Assembly: GCF_000758585.1 (NCBI RefSeq)
Contig: NZ_CP009281.1
Coordinates: 744,001-808,000, forward strand
Source: Paenibacillus sp. FSL R5-0345
GTDB lineage: Bacteria > Bacillota > Bacilli > Paenibacillales > Paenibacillaceae
DNA: 64,000 nt
Reading direction: 5' to 3'
Positions 25,241 to 33,728 of this stretch are shown piece after piece; the stretch's first letter is position 1, and each line of letters begins with the position of its first letter. The notes beneath the pieces are model-generated. The model was not told the origin of the DNA, searched no databases, and saw nothing but the letters and a program-made list of their open reading frames with translations. A program made the translations under genes and the position numbers.

Positions 25241-27403
25241 TTGTCCAAGCAAACAACCGGGGCCTTTACACTGCCGGGCGAATCCGGTTATGAGGCACTG
25301 ACCTTAGAGTTAGCTGAACGTTGGGGTGCCGATGTCATCCGTGACAGTGACGGCACGCAGTTATCTGATGAGATTATAAACGCAGGATACGGCATTTATT
25401 CTACAATTTGTATCATCAGAGATCATAACGAATGGGCATCCCAGAACCCTGATAAGCTGCAGCAGAGCTTTTTAATTACCAATCCGAAGATAGCGGTCGA
25501 GGATTATTTATCCATCTATTTGATGGAGGACTTTTTCGCTGAGCAATTTCGAGTAAATGATTCCAAAGAGGCGTTTAAGTACTGGCAGGTTTATGACCGA
25601 ACTACAGGTGAAGAGATTCCAAGAGATCAGTGGAATTATGAGCGGGAATCAGGAAATGTGGTCATTACTGGCATTGCGCCTTGGCATAAGTATACTGTCA
25701 GCTTCATGGTCTACCGGATTTGGGAAGAGATCTCCATGTACAATCACACCACGAATCATTGGGAAAAAGAGCATTTGATGCAGATTGATCCCATCTATGT
25801 TGAAACGCAAAAATATTTACTCCATTGGATAGAAGATTGGTGTCATAAGCATAAGGAAACAACAGTGGTTCGGTTTACCTCACTCTTTTATAATTTCGCC
25901 TGGATCTGGGGCAGCAATGAGCGCAATCGCCATTTGTTCTCGGACTGGGGTTCATACGATTTTACGGTAAGCTCAAGAGCGCTTGATCTGTTTGCTCGGA
26001 AATATGGGTATTCGCTCACGGCCGAGGATTTTGTGAATGGTGGAAAATATCGAGTCAGTCATATCCCGGCGCAGCAGCGCAAGCTGGACTGGACGGCATT
26101 TATCAATGATTTTGTCATCGGATTTAGTAAGCAGTTAATTGATATAGTGCATAAGCACGACAAGCTGGCGTATGTTTTCTATGATGATAGTTGGGTTGGT
26201 ATGGAGCCTTACAATGATCGCTTTGAGGAGTTTGGCTTCGACGGAATGATTAAATGTGTGTTCTCAGGGTTCGAGGCAAGAATGTGTTCAGGTGTAAAAG
26301 TAGATACCCATGAGATTCGGCTGCATCCCTACTTATTTCCGGTTGGATTGGGAGGGCTTCCTACTTTTATGGAGGGAGGTAACCCTACACTAGACGCCAA
26401 AAAATATTGGATCAATATCCGGCGTGCTCTACTCAGAGAGCCTATAGATCGAATTGGATTGGGCGGTTACTTGCATCTTGTAGAGCCTTACCCGGATTTT
26501 TGTGATTACATCGAAAAGATTGCAGGTGAATTTAGAGAAATAAAAGAGCTGCATCATAAAGGCAAACCGTATCATATGAAGACTAAGGTAGCCATTCTGC
26601 ACGCTTGGGGCAAATTGCGATCTTGGACCTTGTCCGGGCATTTCCATGAAACGTATATGCATGATCTGATTCATATCAATGAGGCTTTATCTGGATTGCC
26701 GATTGAAGTACAGTTTATTGATTTTGAGGATATCCGTCAGGGAATTTTAAAAGATTATGATGTAGTGATCAACGCCGGCTCTGCTGGTTCAGCATGGAGT
26801 GGTGGAGAACACTGGAGGGACAGCAAGTGCGTGGACTTACTGACAGAGTGGGTGTATGAAGGTGGTACTTTTATAGGCGTGAATCAGCCTTCGGCGCTTG
26901 AAGGGTATGACAGCTTTTTCAGAATGGCACATGTTCTCGGTGTGGATGAGGATACAGGCTCCAGAGTAGCGCATGGAAAATGGACATACGAAGTGAAGGA
27001 TGAACTTGGTTTAGTTCCTGCTGGGACTACCATTAAGCCCAAAAACAACCCTAATCTTACCGATGGATCGGCAGCAGTTGTGAATGAAACGGATGGTCTA
27101 ATAACACTGTCTACTCATGCTTTCGGTAAAGGAAAGGGGATCTATCTTCCTTCGTTCCAATTAAGCTTTGAGAATACAAGATTGCTGCTGAATTTGATTC
27201 GTTTTGCGGGTAATGAGTTCACAGAAGCAAAGTACATTACAGATAACTTATATACAGAGTGTGCTTATTATCCGGCAAGTAAAATCCTCGTGGTGATTAA
27301 CAATAGCAGTGAACTTCAAAGCACTACGGTTCAAACGGAGTATGGGCAACAAACCATGACATTAGATCCGTACGACACGATGATAAGAACAATTGGCGAC
27401 TAG
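25241..27403 (+). CDS. GH112 phosphorylase, probably D-galactosyl-beta-1,4-L-rhamnose phosphorylase
   Basis: This 720-aa protein belongs to glycoside hydrolase family 112, which phosphorolyses beta-galactosides to galactose 1-phosphate. Visible features are the barrel start with ALTLELAERWGADVIRDSDG, the acidic pair in VFYDDSWVGMEPY (Asp315/Asp316, the catalytic acid region), GGLPTFMEGGNP, and a C-terminal glutamine-amidotransferase-like and beta domain. The family contains lacto-N-biose/galacto-N-biose phosphorylases and galactosyl-rhamnose phosphorylases. The GH105 neighbour acts on rhamnogalacturonan, so the rhamnose-type substrate is the better guess; sequence alone does not settle it. 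The start is TTG 25241, 7 bases after AGGAGGG. No signal peptide is present. Confidence 0.85.
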   Translation: MSKQTTGAFTLPGESGYEALTLELAERWGADVIRDSDGTQLSDEIINAGYGIYSTICIIRDHNEWASQNPDKLQQSFLITNPKIAVEDYLSIYLMEDFFAEQFRVNDSKEAFKYWQVYDRTTGEEIPRDQWNYERESGNVVITGIAPWHKYTVSFMVYRIWEEISMYNHTTNHWEKEHLMQIDPIYVETQKYLLHWIEDWCHKHKETTVVRFTSLFYNFAWIWGSNERNRHLFSDWGSYDFTVSSRALDLFARKYGYSLTAEDFVNGGKYRVSHIPAQQRKLDWTAFINDFVIGFSKQLIDIVHKHDKLAYVFYDDSWVGMEPYNDRFEEFGFDGMIKCVFSGFEARMCSGVKVDTHEIRLHPYLFPVGLGGLPTFMEGGNPTLDAKKYWINIRRALLREPIDRIGLGGYLHLVEPYPDFCDYIEKIAGEFREIKELHHKGKPYHMKTKVAILHAWGKLRSWTLSGHFHETYMHDLIHINEALSGLPIEVQFIDFEDIRQGILKDYDVVINAGSAGSAWSGGEHWRDSKCVDLLTEWVYEGGTFIGVNQPSALEGYDSFFRMAHVLGVDEDTGSRVAHGKWTYEVKDELGLVPAGTTIKPKNNPNLTDGSAAVVNETDGLITLSTHAFGKGKGIYLPSFQLSFENTRLLLNLIRFAGNEFTEAKYITDNLYTECAYYPASKILVVINNSSELQSTTVQTEYGQQTMTLDPYDTMIRTIGD

Positions 27404-27452
27404 TAAAAATCGATGTAGGAACGGAAAAGCGATCCACGAGTATAAGACTTAA

Positions 27453-27502
27453 AAGCTCAAGCCTGCGGCAGTCAGTCTGCGGATGCTTGGGCTTTTTTTT
27501 TG
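27453..27502 (+). terminator. Terminator of the GH operon (first of a duplicated pair)
   Basis: AAGCTCAAGC pairs with GCTTGGGCTT around CCTGCGG...TCTGCGG, with a run of T. Nearly the same sequence recurs at 28567-28608. Confidence 0.85.
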
Positions 27503-27674
27503 CAGCGATAGACCATTCGCTCTTACCTACTCTAAGAAAAATTGTAACCAACGAAAAAAAACTATGCTTCCCCTCATGATAAATTGAATAAAGACTGATA
27601 AAATGAGGAATGGTTGAAAAGAGATCGGGATAACAGTGCTTTACTATATAATTTTTAAATAGACAGGTGAGGAA

Positions 27675-28562
27675 ATGGTAGGTAACAAAGGAATAACAGA
27701 TCAAATAAAAGAAGATAACTACAAAGTATTCGCTTTGCTTAGCCAGTATTTAAATCATTCACCAGACTTTATTCACGAAGATGAAATTGGAGAGATCGTA
27801 AAGTGTGGCGTAACTTATGAATACGCTTTTGGTCTACTATTGGCTTCTGCTTTTGGGATGGACACGGTTGATAATGCTGAGGATAAGGAATTGTTCAACA
27901 AATATTTTAACAATATGTTTCATAAGCTTGATGCAAATGAATTTTATGACAATCCATATTATAAGAATATCAAGATACCAACTATAAAGATTGGTAACAG
28001 TGATTTGAAATATGAAACCTATAAACCTTTTGAAGGGTTTGTATGTAACGATATCGTGCAGACAGCAGAGGGAAGACAAATTCCTCAAATCGGCTTTTTT
28101 GAAACGGAATTTAGCTTTCCCGCAGTATTAGAAAACGATAGGATCTGGATGACGATTACGCCTAATGAAATAGAAACGATGAAAGAAGCAGTGGATCAAG
28201 CGTTTGGGAATGTCCTTACTTTTGGACTGGGGCTTGGCTACTATGCATATATGGTATCTGAAAGAGTTAATGTTGAAAGCATTACGGTTGTTGAAATGAA
28301 TGAAGATGTCATCAAGTTGTTTAATAACTATGTATTGCCACAATTCAAAAATGCTCACAAGATTAAGATTATCAAAGCAGATGCCTTCGAATATGCTCAA
28401 AAATATATGTCTAAGGGAAACTATGATTTTGTATTTACCGATTTATGGCATGATGTTTCGGATGGAATAGACATGTATTTAAAAATGAAAAAATTCGAAA
28501 AAGAAAGCCCTGATACTGTATTTACGTATTGGATAGAACAATCTATTTTATGTTATTTATAA
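27675..28562 (+). CDS. SAM-dependent methyltransferase-fold (spermidine synthase-like) protein
   Basis: The C-terminal half has a Rossmann methyltransferase fold: LTFGLGLGYYAYMVS (motif I, about residue 180), ITVVEMNEDVIKLFNNYV (acidic end of strand two), IKADAFEYA (about 233) and YDFVFTDLWHD (motif IV-like, as in spermidine synthases). The N-terminal 150 residues are unassigned. The sequence is notably AT-rich compared with both neighbours. AGGTGAGG stands about 5 bases before the ATG. The gene stands alone between two near-identical terminators, so it may be a recent insertion. The substrate is unknown; it may equally be a catalytically altered relative. Confidence 0.6.
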   Translation: MVGNKGITDQIKEDNYKVFALLSQYLNHSPDFIHEDEIGEIVKCGVTYEYAFGLLLASAFGMDTVDNAEDKELFNKYFNNMFHKLDANEFYDNPYYKNIKIPTIKIGNSDLKYETYKPFEGFVCNDIVQTAEGRQIPQIGFFETEFSFPAVLENDRIWMTITPNEIETMKEAVDQAFGNVLTFGLGLGYYAYMVSERVNVESITVVEMNEDVIKLFNNYVLPQFKNAHKIKIIKADAFEYAQKYMSKGNYDFVFTDLWHDVSDGIDMYLKMKKFEKESPDTVFTYWIEQSILCYL

Positions 28563-28566
28563 AAAG

Positions 28567-28608
28567 AAGCTCAAGCCTGCGGTTATCTGCGGATGCTTGA
28601 GCTTTTTT
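28567..28608 (+). terminator. Terminator after the methyltransferase-fold gene (second of a duplicated pair)
   Basis: AAGCTCAAGC pairs perfectly with GCTTGAGCTT around CCTGCGGTTATCTGCGGAT, followed by T residues. Confidence 0.85.
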
Positions 28609-28737
28609 GCTGTGTTGCACCGATTGACCCTTGCTATATTTTGAAGTTTTGTACGGTAAACCGGGTTAGACGTCCCGAATTTAGATCATGCTATGTGTTG
28701 AATCTGTTTATTTTATACATGTGGAGGAGGCCTTCCC

Positions 28738-30348
28738 TTGGATTGGCAGGATTTAATATTTAAATTCGTTGGTGGACTTGGGATTTTTCTGTTTGGTATT
28801 AAATATATGTCGGACGGGCTTCAGAAATCCGCTGGGGATAAAATGCGAGGCCTGCTTGAGAAGTATACATCCAATCCGATTTTGGGTGTTCTTGTCGGTA
28901 TTAGCGTAACCGTATTGATACAATCTTCTACGGGGACAACGGTTTTGGCGATCGGGCTTGTAAATGTGGGACTGATGACTTTGCGTCAAGCTATTGGTGT
29001 AGTCATGGGCGCCAATATCGGAACAACAATGACAGCGTTTATTGTAGGGATCAAGATTGAAGAGTATGCCCTTCCCATTATTGCAGTAGGTGCTTTCTTC
29101 TTGTTCTTCATTCACAAAAAGCGATACCAGTATATTGGACAGATTATCTTTGGCTTTGGTACCTTGTTCCTTGGCCTTGGTACGATGGGAGGGGGACTTA
29201 AACCACTTCGGGAATTGCCTGCATTTACAGATTTTATGATTGAGCTGTCTCACCAGCCCGTCTTAGGCTTGATTGTCGGAACGGTATTTACAATGATTGT
29301 TCAGAGTTCGAGTGCAACGATTGGTATTCTACAGACAATAGCTGACGAAGGCATGATTAGTTTGCGGGGAGCTTTACCGATCTTGTTCGGTGACAATATC
29401 GGAACAACAATAACGGCGGTGCTTGCATCGATCGGTGCGACGGTGGCTGCTAAACGTACGGCTCTCGTACACGTTATTTTTAATATTGTTGGGGCAATTC
29501 TCTTCACGATCCTGTTACCGGTCGTATATAACATTGTCCTGTGGCTTGGAGAAGGTGTGAATATCCGTATGCAGATTGCTTATGCTCATGGTTTATTCAA
29601 CGTTACAAATGCATTGATCTTCCTGCCTCTTATTCCAGTGCTGGCTTGGATCGTAACAAAGGCTATTCCAGGACAAATGCAGGAGATTCAGTTCAAAGCG
29701 ATTTATCTGGATGAACGTTTTCTTGCGACACCTGCTATGGCTCTTGGACAAGCTCAGCATGAGATTGTACGGATGGGACAATATGCATACGAATCCCTTC
29801 AGGATGCAACAGGGTTCTTTTTCAATAAGGATACTAAATCTGCAGAGTTGGCACTTCAGAAGGAAGAGCTAGTAAATGAGCTGAACCGTAAAATCACCGA
29901 TTATATCGTGAAAATTCACCAAAAGGGTCTTTCTCCGGGAGAATCTGAGAAGGCAACAGGCTGGTTCCAAACCGTAAGTGATCTGGAACGAATCGGCGAC
30001 CACGCTGAGAATATAGTTGAACTAGGCGAATTCAGAATGACGAACAAGCTGGAGCTATCAGCCGAAGCGGCCGCTGAGCTTAAGGAAATGATTGAGGTTG
30101 CGAATCAGGCTGTGAATAAAGCACTAGTTGCCCTTGAACATAATGACAAGGATATAGCTAAAGAGGTGCTTCAACTTGAATTAAAGCTGGATGATCTGGA
30201 AATAGAGTACCGTAAGAATCATATTCAGCGTTTGCATAAGGATTTGTGTTCTGTTGGAACGGGGTCCATTTATCTTGACCTGCTGACCAATCTGGAGCGA
30301 ATTGGTGATCATAGTAAGAATATTGCACAGTTCGTTTTACACGAGTAA
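28738..30348 (+). CDS. Na+/phosphate symporter with C-terminal PhoU domain
   Basis: This membrane protein is of the NptA/YjbB family. It has about eight to ten membrane segments in the first 310 residues, with the two inverted QSS repeats that mark Na/Pi cotransporters (IQSSTGTTVLAIG near 60 and VQSSSATIGILQT near 185). A PhoU-like helical domain follows at about 340-536 (ERIGDHAENIVEL and again ERIGDHSKNIAQF). It brings phosphate into the cell with sodium; the PhoU part probably adjusts it. The start is TTG 28738 after GGAGGAGG; a nearby ATG at 28807 falls within the first membrane segment. It is a single-gene transcript ended by the structure at 30356-30424. Confidence 0.92.
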   Translation: MDWQDLIFKFVGGLGIFLFGIKYMSDGLQKSAGDKMRGLLEKYTSNPILGVLVGISVTVLIQSSTGTTVLAIGLVNVGLMTLRQAIGVVMGANIGTTMTAFIVGIKIEEYALPIIAVGAFFLFFIHKKRYQYIGQIIFGFGTLFLGLGTMGGGLKPLRELPAFTDFMIELSHQPVLGLIVGTVFTMIVQSSSATIGILQTIADEGMISLRGALPILFGDNIGTTITAVLASIGATVAAKRTALVHVIFNIVGAILFTILLPVVYNIVLWLGEGVNIRMQIAYAHGLFNVTNALIFLPLIPVLAWIVTKAIPGQMQEIQFKAIYLDERFLATPAMALGQAQHEIVRMGQYAYESLQDATGFFFNKDTKSAELALQKEELVNELNRKITDYIVKIHQKGLSPGESEKATGWFQTVSDLERIGDHAENIVELGEFRMTNKLELSAEAAAELKEMIEVANQAVNKALVALEHNDKDIAKEVLQLELKLDDLEIEYRKNHIQRLHKDLCSVGTGSIYLDLLTNLERIGDHSKNIAQFVLHE

Positions 30349-30355
30349 TAAAATG

Positions 30356-30424
30356 CACCTCTAAGAATAGACATTGGATAACCTCTTCTGGGTTGTGCGA
30401 TAAAATTCTGGGAGGTGTTTTTTT
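30356..30424 (+). terminator. Rho-independent terminator after the phosphate symporter
   Basis: CACCTC pairs with GAGGTG across a long loop that contains an AACC/GGTT stem, followed by seven T bases. Confidence 0.6.
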
Positions 30425-30556
30425 GTGGCGAGTAAGGGATAGAAGAAACTTGATCTTATATTGATAGATACTGAGTTTCCCTTTCATGACATACAATAAC
30501 GATATTATGAAAATCGATTATTCGAAATAAGCAGATACGCAAAAGGAGGGACAATC

Positions 30557-31318
30557 ATGCTCTCAAAGATGACCATTCTAAATGAGGTGGGTGTTCTCGT
30601 TAATACAATCGATCAATTGTATACATCCAGCATCATTAATCGCAGAGGTAAGACAGCAGATGGCGAATTCTCCACAGAAGTAATTGCTGAGGAATTACTG
30701 AGACTGGATATAAAAAATCGACTGAAGGAGATCAATGAAGTAGTAAGAGAGAAAGGGTATCGCGTGGCAACGCATAACGGGGTTGTTACTACCGGGCATA
30801 AGGAAGAGGACTCTAATCGAAAAGAAGAGCGAGTTGCCATCCAATTATTTAACTTGAGTCAAAGTGGTACAATATTCGATCATATTGGAAGGATTATCGA
30901 CTACCAGGTCCCTTTAAAAAATAATAGGGCAGATAAAGGATTAGGCAAGATTGATTTAATTTCTTTGGTGGATGATTGTATTGTTCTGATCGAATTTAAA
31001 ATTAAAGAAAATCGAGAAACCCTCTTAAGATGTGTTCTTGAAATCGCGACATATTATCAGGTGCTGTCAAAGCCCAAGTTGTTGGAGAGTTATTCAAATG
31101 ATTTTGGATCACCTAAACGCATAAAGAAAGCGGTTTTGATCGTTTTAGATTCCTTACAATATAAGGAGATGTTAGAACTTCGTAATGGGGAAAGAAGGCA
31201 CTTGGAAAAGCTTATGGATGCGCTGGAGGTCCAAGTGTTTTGTATGGATCCTGTAAGTTTCGAAGTGCAGACGGTGTTTATTCATGAGGGACTTTGTAAT
31301 CCGAAATCCGAAGGATGA
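30557..31318 (+). CDS. PD-(D/E)xK nuclease-like protein of unknown role
   Basis: A 253-aa soluble protein. Residues about 130-170 (KIDLISLVDDCIVLIEFKIK, then LEIATYYQ) have the Asp...Glu-x-Lys and following Gln of the PD-(D/E)xK nuclease fold. The N-terminal 110 residues are charged and helical, without recognisable motifs. AAAGGAGG stands about 8 bases before the ATG. The gene has its own terminator (31375-31397) and no neighbour that hints at function. It resembles orphan nuclease-like proteins, including defence-linked and repair-linked ones. A lone orphan gene is the best description; activity is not shown. Confidence 0.55.
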   Translation: MLSKMTILNEVGVLVNTIDQLYTSSIINRRGKTADGEFSTEVIAEELLRLDIKNRLKEINEVVREKGYRVATHNGVVTTGHKEEDSNRKEERVAIQLFNLSQSGTIFDHIGRIIDYQVPLKNNRADKGLGKIDLISLVDDCIVLIEFKIKENRETLLRCVLEIATYYQVLSKPKLLESYSNDFGSPKRIKKAVLIVLDSLQYKEMLELRNGERRHLEKLMDALEVQVFCMDPVSFEVQTVFIHEGLCNPKSEG

Positions 31319-31374
31319 AGCTGTACGGCTTCAGATTTACCGTTGGTTATGAAATAGTTCAATTAGTATTTACT

Positions 31375-31397
31375 AGACGACTTTGGTCGTCTTTTTT
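31375..31397 (+). terminator. Rho-independent terminator
   Basis: AGACGAC pairs with GTCGTCT with a short loop and a T run, separating the nuclease-like gene from the peptide locus. Confidence 0.85.
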
Positions 31398-31422
31398 ATT
31401 TTGCAAGGACTTCAGACCTACT

Positions 31423-31451
31423 TTGTTGAATTAATACTAATAAGGTAATAT
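31423..31451 (+). promoter_or_regulatory. Promoter of the two-component regulator genes
   Basis: TTGTTG, a 17-base spacer and TAATAT fit a sigma-A promoter 70 bases ahead of the response regulator. A 14-bp palindrome ATTGAAATTTCAAT (31472-31485) lies in the leader. Confidence 0.5.
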
Positions 31452-31521
31452 TTACATAACTATAGGCATATATTGAAATTTCAATTTCTTTATTTTATTT
31501 CAACAGAGGGAGTTTAGGGGA

Positions 31522-32250
31522 ATGATAAGAATTTGTATTTGTGATGACGAGCAATTACATAGCTCCAAATTAGAGAAGATCATTATGGATAGTCTGGTCT
31601 TGTATCAAAACATAGAGTTAGATATTGATATTTATGAATCCGGAAAATCATTATTGAAAGCCTTAAATGCTAGAAACGAAGAGTATCAAATATTATTCTT
31701 AGATATTGAAATGGGGATTCTAAATGGAATTGAGGTCGCTAGGGAAATTAGAAAAATAGACAAAAATATGATTATCATTTATGTTACGAGCTATGACAAT
31801 TACACTATGGAAAGCTTTGAAGTTTCACCTTTTCGATACATACTAAAACCTATACAAGAAGAACAAATAAGTAAAGTATTACTTCACGCAATTGATGAGG
31901 TCAGAAGGAATAACCAGTACTTATTCTTCAAAACTCAAAATCTTAACTATCAAATTAAAAGCGAGACGATTCTATCCATTTCCTCTGAGAAAGGTAGGAT
32001 TATACATGTTGTAACCGTTAATGACGAATTTTCATTCTATGGCACAATAAAAGAGATTGAAGAAATGCTTGATCCATTATCCTTTATAAAAGTAAATCAA
32101 GGCACCATTTTAAATTTAAATTACATACATATTGTTTCAGGGACTGATATTATTCTCACCAATAAGGAAAGTTTTGCAATTAGTAGAGGGCAGAGGAAAA
32201 TAGTTAAAGATGCCTATAACCATTTCATAAAAAGGAGGATTGGCTTTTGA
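31522..32250 (+). CDS. LytTR-family response regulator (AgrA/ComE type)
   Basis: The receiver domain (about residues 1-120) has the acidic pair CDDEQ near the start, the phosphorylated Asp in ILFLDIEMG (near 61), the Thr/Ser site IIYVTSYDN and the Lys in ILKPIQ. The LytTR DNA-binding domain follows (about 140-235: ILSISSEKGRIIHVV, IEEMLDPLSFIKVNQGTILNL). This type binds pairs of 9-bp direct repeats about 12 bases apart. Exactly such a pair occurs at 33583-33620, ahead of the radical SAM operon, which is therefore the likely target. The gene overlaps the kinase start by 4 bases. GAGGGAG lies upstream of the ATG. Confidence 0.93.
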   Translation: MIRICICDDEQLHSSKLEKIIMDSLVLYQNIELDIDIYESGKSLLKALNARNEEYQILFLDIEMGILNGIEVAREIRKIDKNMIIIYVTSYDNYTMESFEVSPFRYILKPIQEEQISKVLLHAIDEVRRNNQYLFFKTQNLNYQIKSETILSISSEKGRIIHVVTVNDEFSFYGTIKEIEEMLDPLSFIKVNQGTILNLNYIHIVSGTDIILTNKESFAISRGQRKIVKDAYNHFIKRRIGF

Positions 32251-33524
32251 GACATATTGAGGTTATAAGTATTGCGGTTCTAGCTATTCTCTATACGCTT
32301 GTTCAGGTCACATCAATTTCTATTTATTTTAATGGATTTCTTAACCTCAGAATATCAAAGTATAAATTCTATTCTTTAACCTTTCTTTCTATGGGAATCA
32401 TAAAATTATTGTCTAATGACACAAACGCTATGGTCAGGTTGCTTTTATTTGTTGTTCTTTTAAGTATCTGTATATTGTACTCATTCTACGGATCAATGGC
32501 TCGGAAGATTTACCACATTATCTTTTTTACACTGATAACTACGCTTGCAGATTTAGCTCTGTCTATCATTACATATAATTATGATCAGAAATTTGAAGGC
32601 CAGTTATTTATTATGCTTGTCGTATATTTTAGTGCAAACTTTTTATCATTGTTAATTGTAATGTTGTCAGCAAAGCTGCTGCTCTATTTTAGATCTGATA
32701 ATGAGATCGGATTAAGTAATAAGGAATGTTTGTTATTAAGCATTGTTCCCTGTCTATCCTTATTGAGTATATATTGGATTTTCCAATATAAAGATATTAA
32801 TCAATTCGTTCCTTGTATTTTCTTGTTAATTGTTAATGTATGCATCATGCTGATCTACAACAGTTTAGAAGGGAAAAATTTTCTTATACATAAGTACTCC
32901 ATAATGGAGACACAAAATAAATATTACGAAGAGAGCTTAGAGAATCAAAGGGAAATGTCTAAGCTAAAACATGATCTGAAAAATATTTTATTAAATATAG
33001 CCTATGGATTGGAGAGAAAAAAAACAGACGAGGTAAAAGAGGAGCTACAGGAGTTATTAAAAACCAATGTATTCTCATATAGATTATTAACCGGATGTAT
33101 ACCCATCGATGCTATTCTTAATAGTAAGCTAGAACAAACCAAGAAATATAATATAGAATGCACTTTAGACCTCCAAGTTCCTCATGACTTATTTATAGAA
33201 CATACCATTGATCTAGCGGCCATTTTAGGGAATCTTTTAGATAATGCTGTTGAAGCCGTACTTAGATTAACAGAAGAAATAAAAAAGGAAATTGAAATTA
33301 AAATAAAGTTTAGCGAAGGTAAATTATTCATAATCATTGTGAATTCGTCGAATCATGTGAATGTGGACTTCTCCTATGGCCGATTAATCTCTGAAAAAGG
33401 GAAAAATAGGTACGGCATTGGAATCAGCAGTATCAATGAACGAGTCAAAAAGTTAAAAGGATACTCAGACTTTTCATACGATGAGGGCTATTTTAATTCA
33501 ATCGTAGTTTTACCAATTCCATAA
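32247..33524 (+). CDS. GHKL-type sensor histidine kinase (AgrC-like)
   Basis: Six or seven membrane segments fill the first 205 residues, as in peptide-sensing kinases of the AgrC group. The phosphoacceptor His is in KLKHDLKNILLNIAYG (about residue 245). The ATPase domain shows DLAAILGNLLDNAVEA (N box) and RYGIGISSINERVKKL (G box). The start is TTG 32247, placed 9 bases after AAAGGAGG and overlapping the regulator stop. No AgrB/AgrD-type pheromone gene is nearby, so the signal could be the mature peptide of this locus or a self-recognition cue; that is inference. The terminator at 33536 ends this two-gene transcript. Confidence 0.92.
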   Translation: MRHIEVISIAVLAILYTLVQVTSISIYFNGFLNLRISKYKFYSLTFLSMGIIKLLSNDTNAMVRLLLFVVLLSICILYSFYGSMARKIYHIIFFTLITTLADLALSIITYNYDQKFEGQLFIMLVVYFSANFLSLLIVMLSAKLLLYFRSDNEIGLSNKECLLLSIVPCLSLLSIYWIFQYKDINQFVPCIFLLIVNVCIMLIYNSLEGKNFLIHKYSIMETQNKYYEESLENQREMSKLKHDLKNILLNIAYGLERKKTDEVKEELQELLKTNVFSYRLLTGCIPIDAILNSKLEQTKKYNIECTLDLQVPHDLFIEHTIDLAAILGNLLDNAVEAVLRLTEEIKKEIEIKIKFSEGKLFIIIVNSSNHVNVDFSYGRLISEKGKNRYGIGISSINERVKKLKGYSDFSYDEGYFNSIVVLPIP

Positions 33525-33535
33525 GAACAAACGGT

Positions 33536-33579
33536 GGCGATTTCCCATTCATAATAATTGAATGGGAAATCGCCTTTTT
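33536..33579 (+). terminator. Strong terminator separating regulator genes from the peptide operon
   Basis: A perfect 15-bp stem (GGCGATTTCCCATTC at 33536-33550 with its complement at 33560-33574) is followed by five T bases. The biosynthetic operon therefore needs its own promoter. Confidence 0.92.
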
Positions 33580-33582
33580 GTT

Positions 33583-33652
33583 ATGCAGATTACAACGAGT
33601 ATTATGCCGATTACAACGAGCAACAAAAAAACAGAAAATATTGGTTTATGAT
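33583..33652 (+). promoter_or_regulatory. LytTR-type direct repeats and promoter of the radical SAM operon
   Basis: ATGCAGATTACAACGAG (33583-33599) and ATGCCGATTACAACGAG (33604-33620) differ by one base and start exactly 21 bases apart, two helical turns, the standard layout for LytTR regulators. A TATGAT (33647-33652) downstream can serve as -10; the -35 place is poor, as expected for an activated promoter. Confidence 0.75.
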
Positions 33653-33728
33653 TTCAGCATAAGGAATGAAATGTGACGAATAGTTCCCACTAATAAAAAA
33701 TGAAAAGTGAAATAGGAGGATGGAAAAA

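Noticed and set aside
31522-33524. Full agr-type quorum-sensing system
   Set aside because: No AgrB-like protease or AgrD-like pheromone gene is next to the kinase and regulator.
33720-33728. ATG 33720 as the start of the radical SAM enzyme
   Set aside because: GGAGG touches the ATG with no spacing, so TTG 33729 is the better start. Both are in frame, and the protein differs by only three residues.
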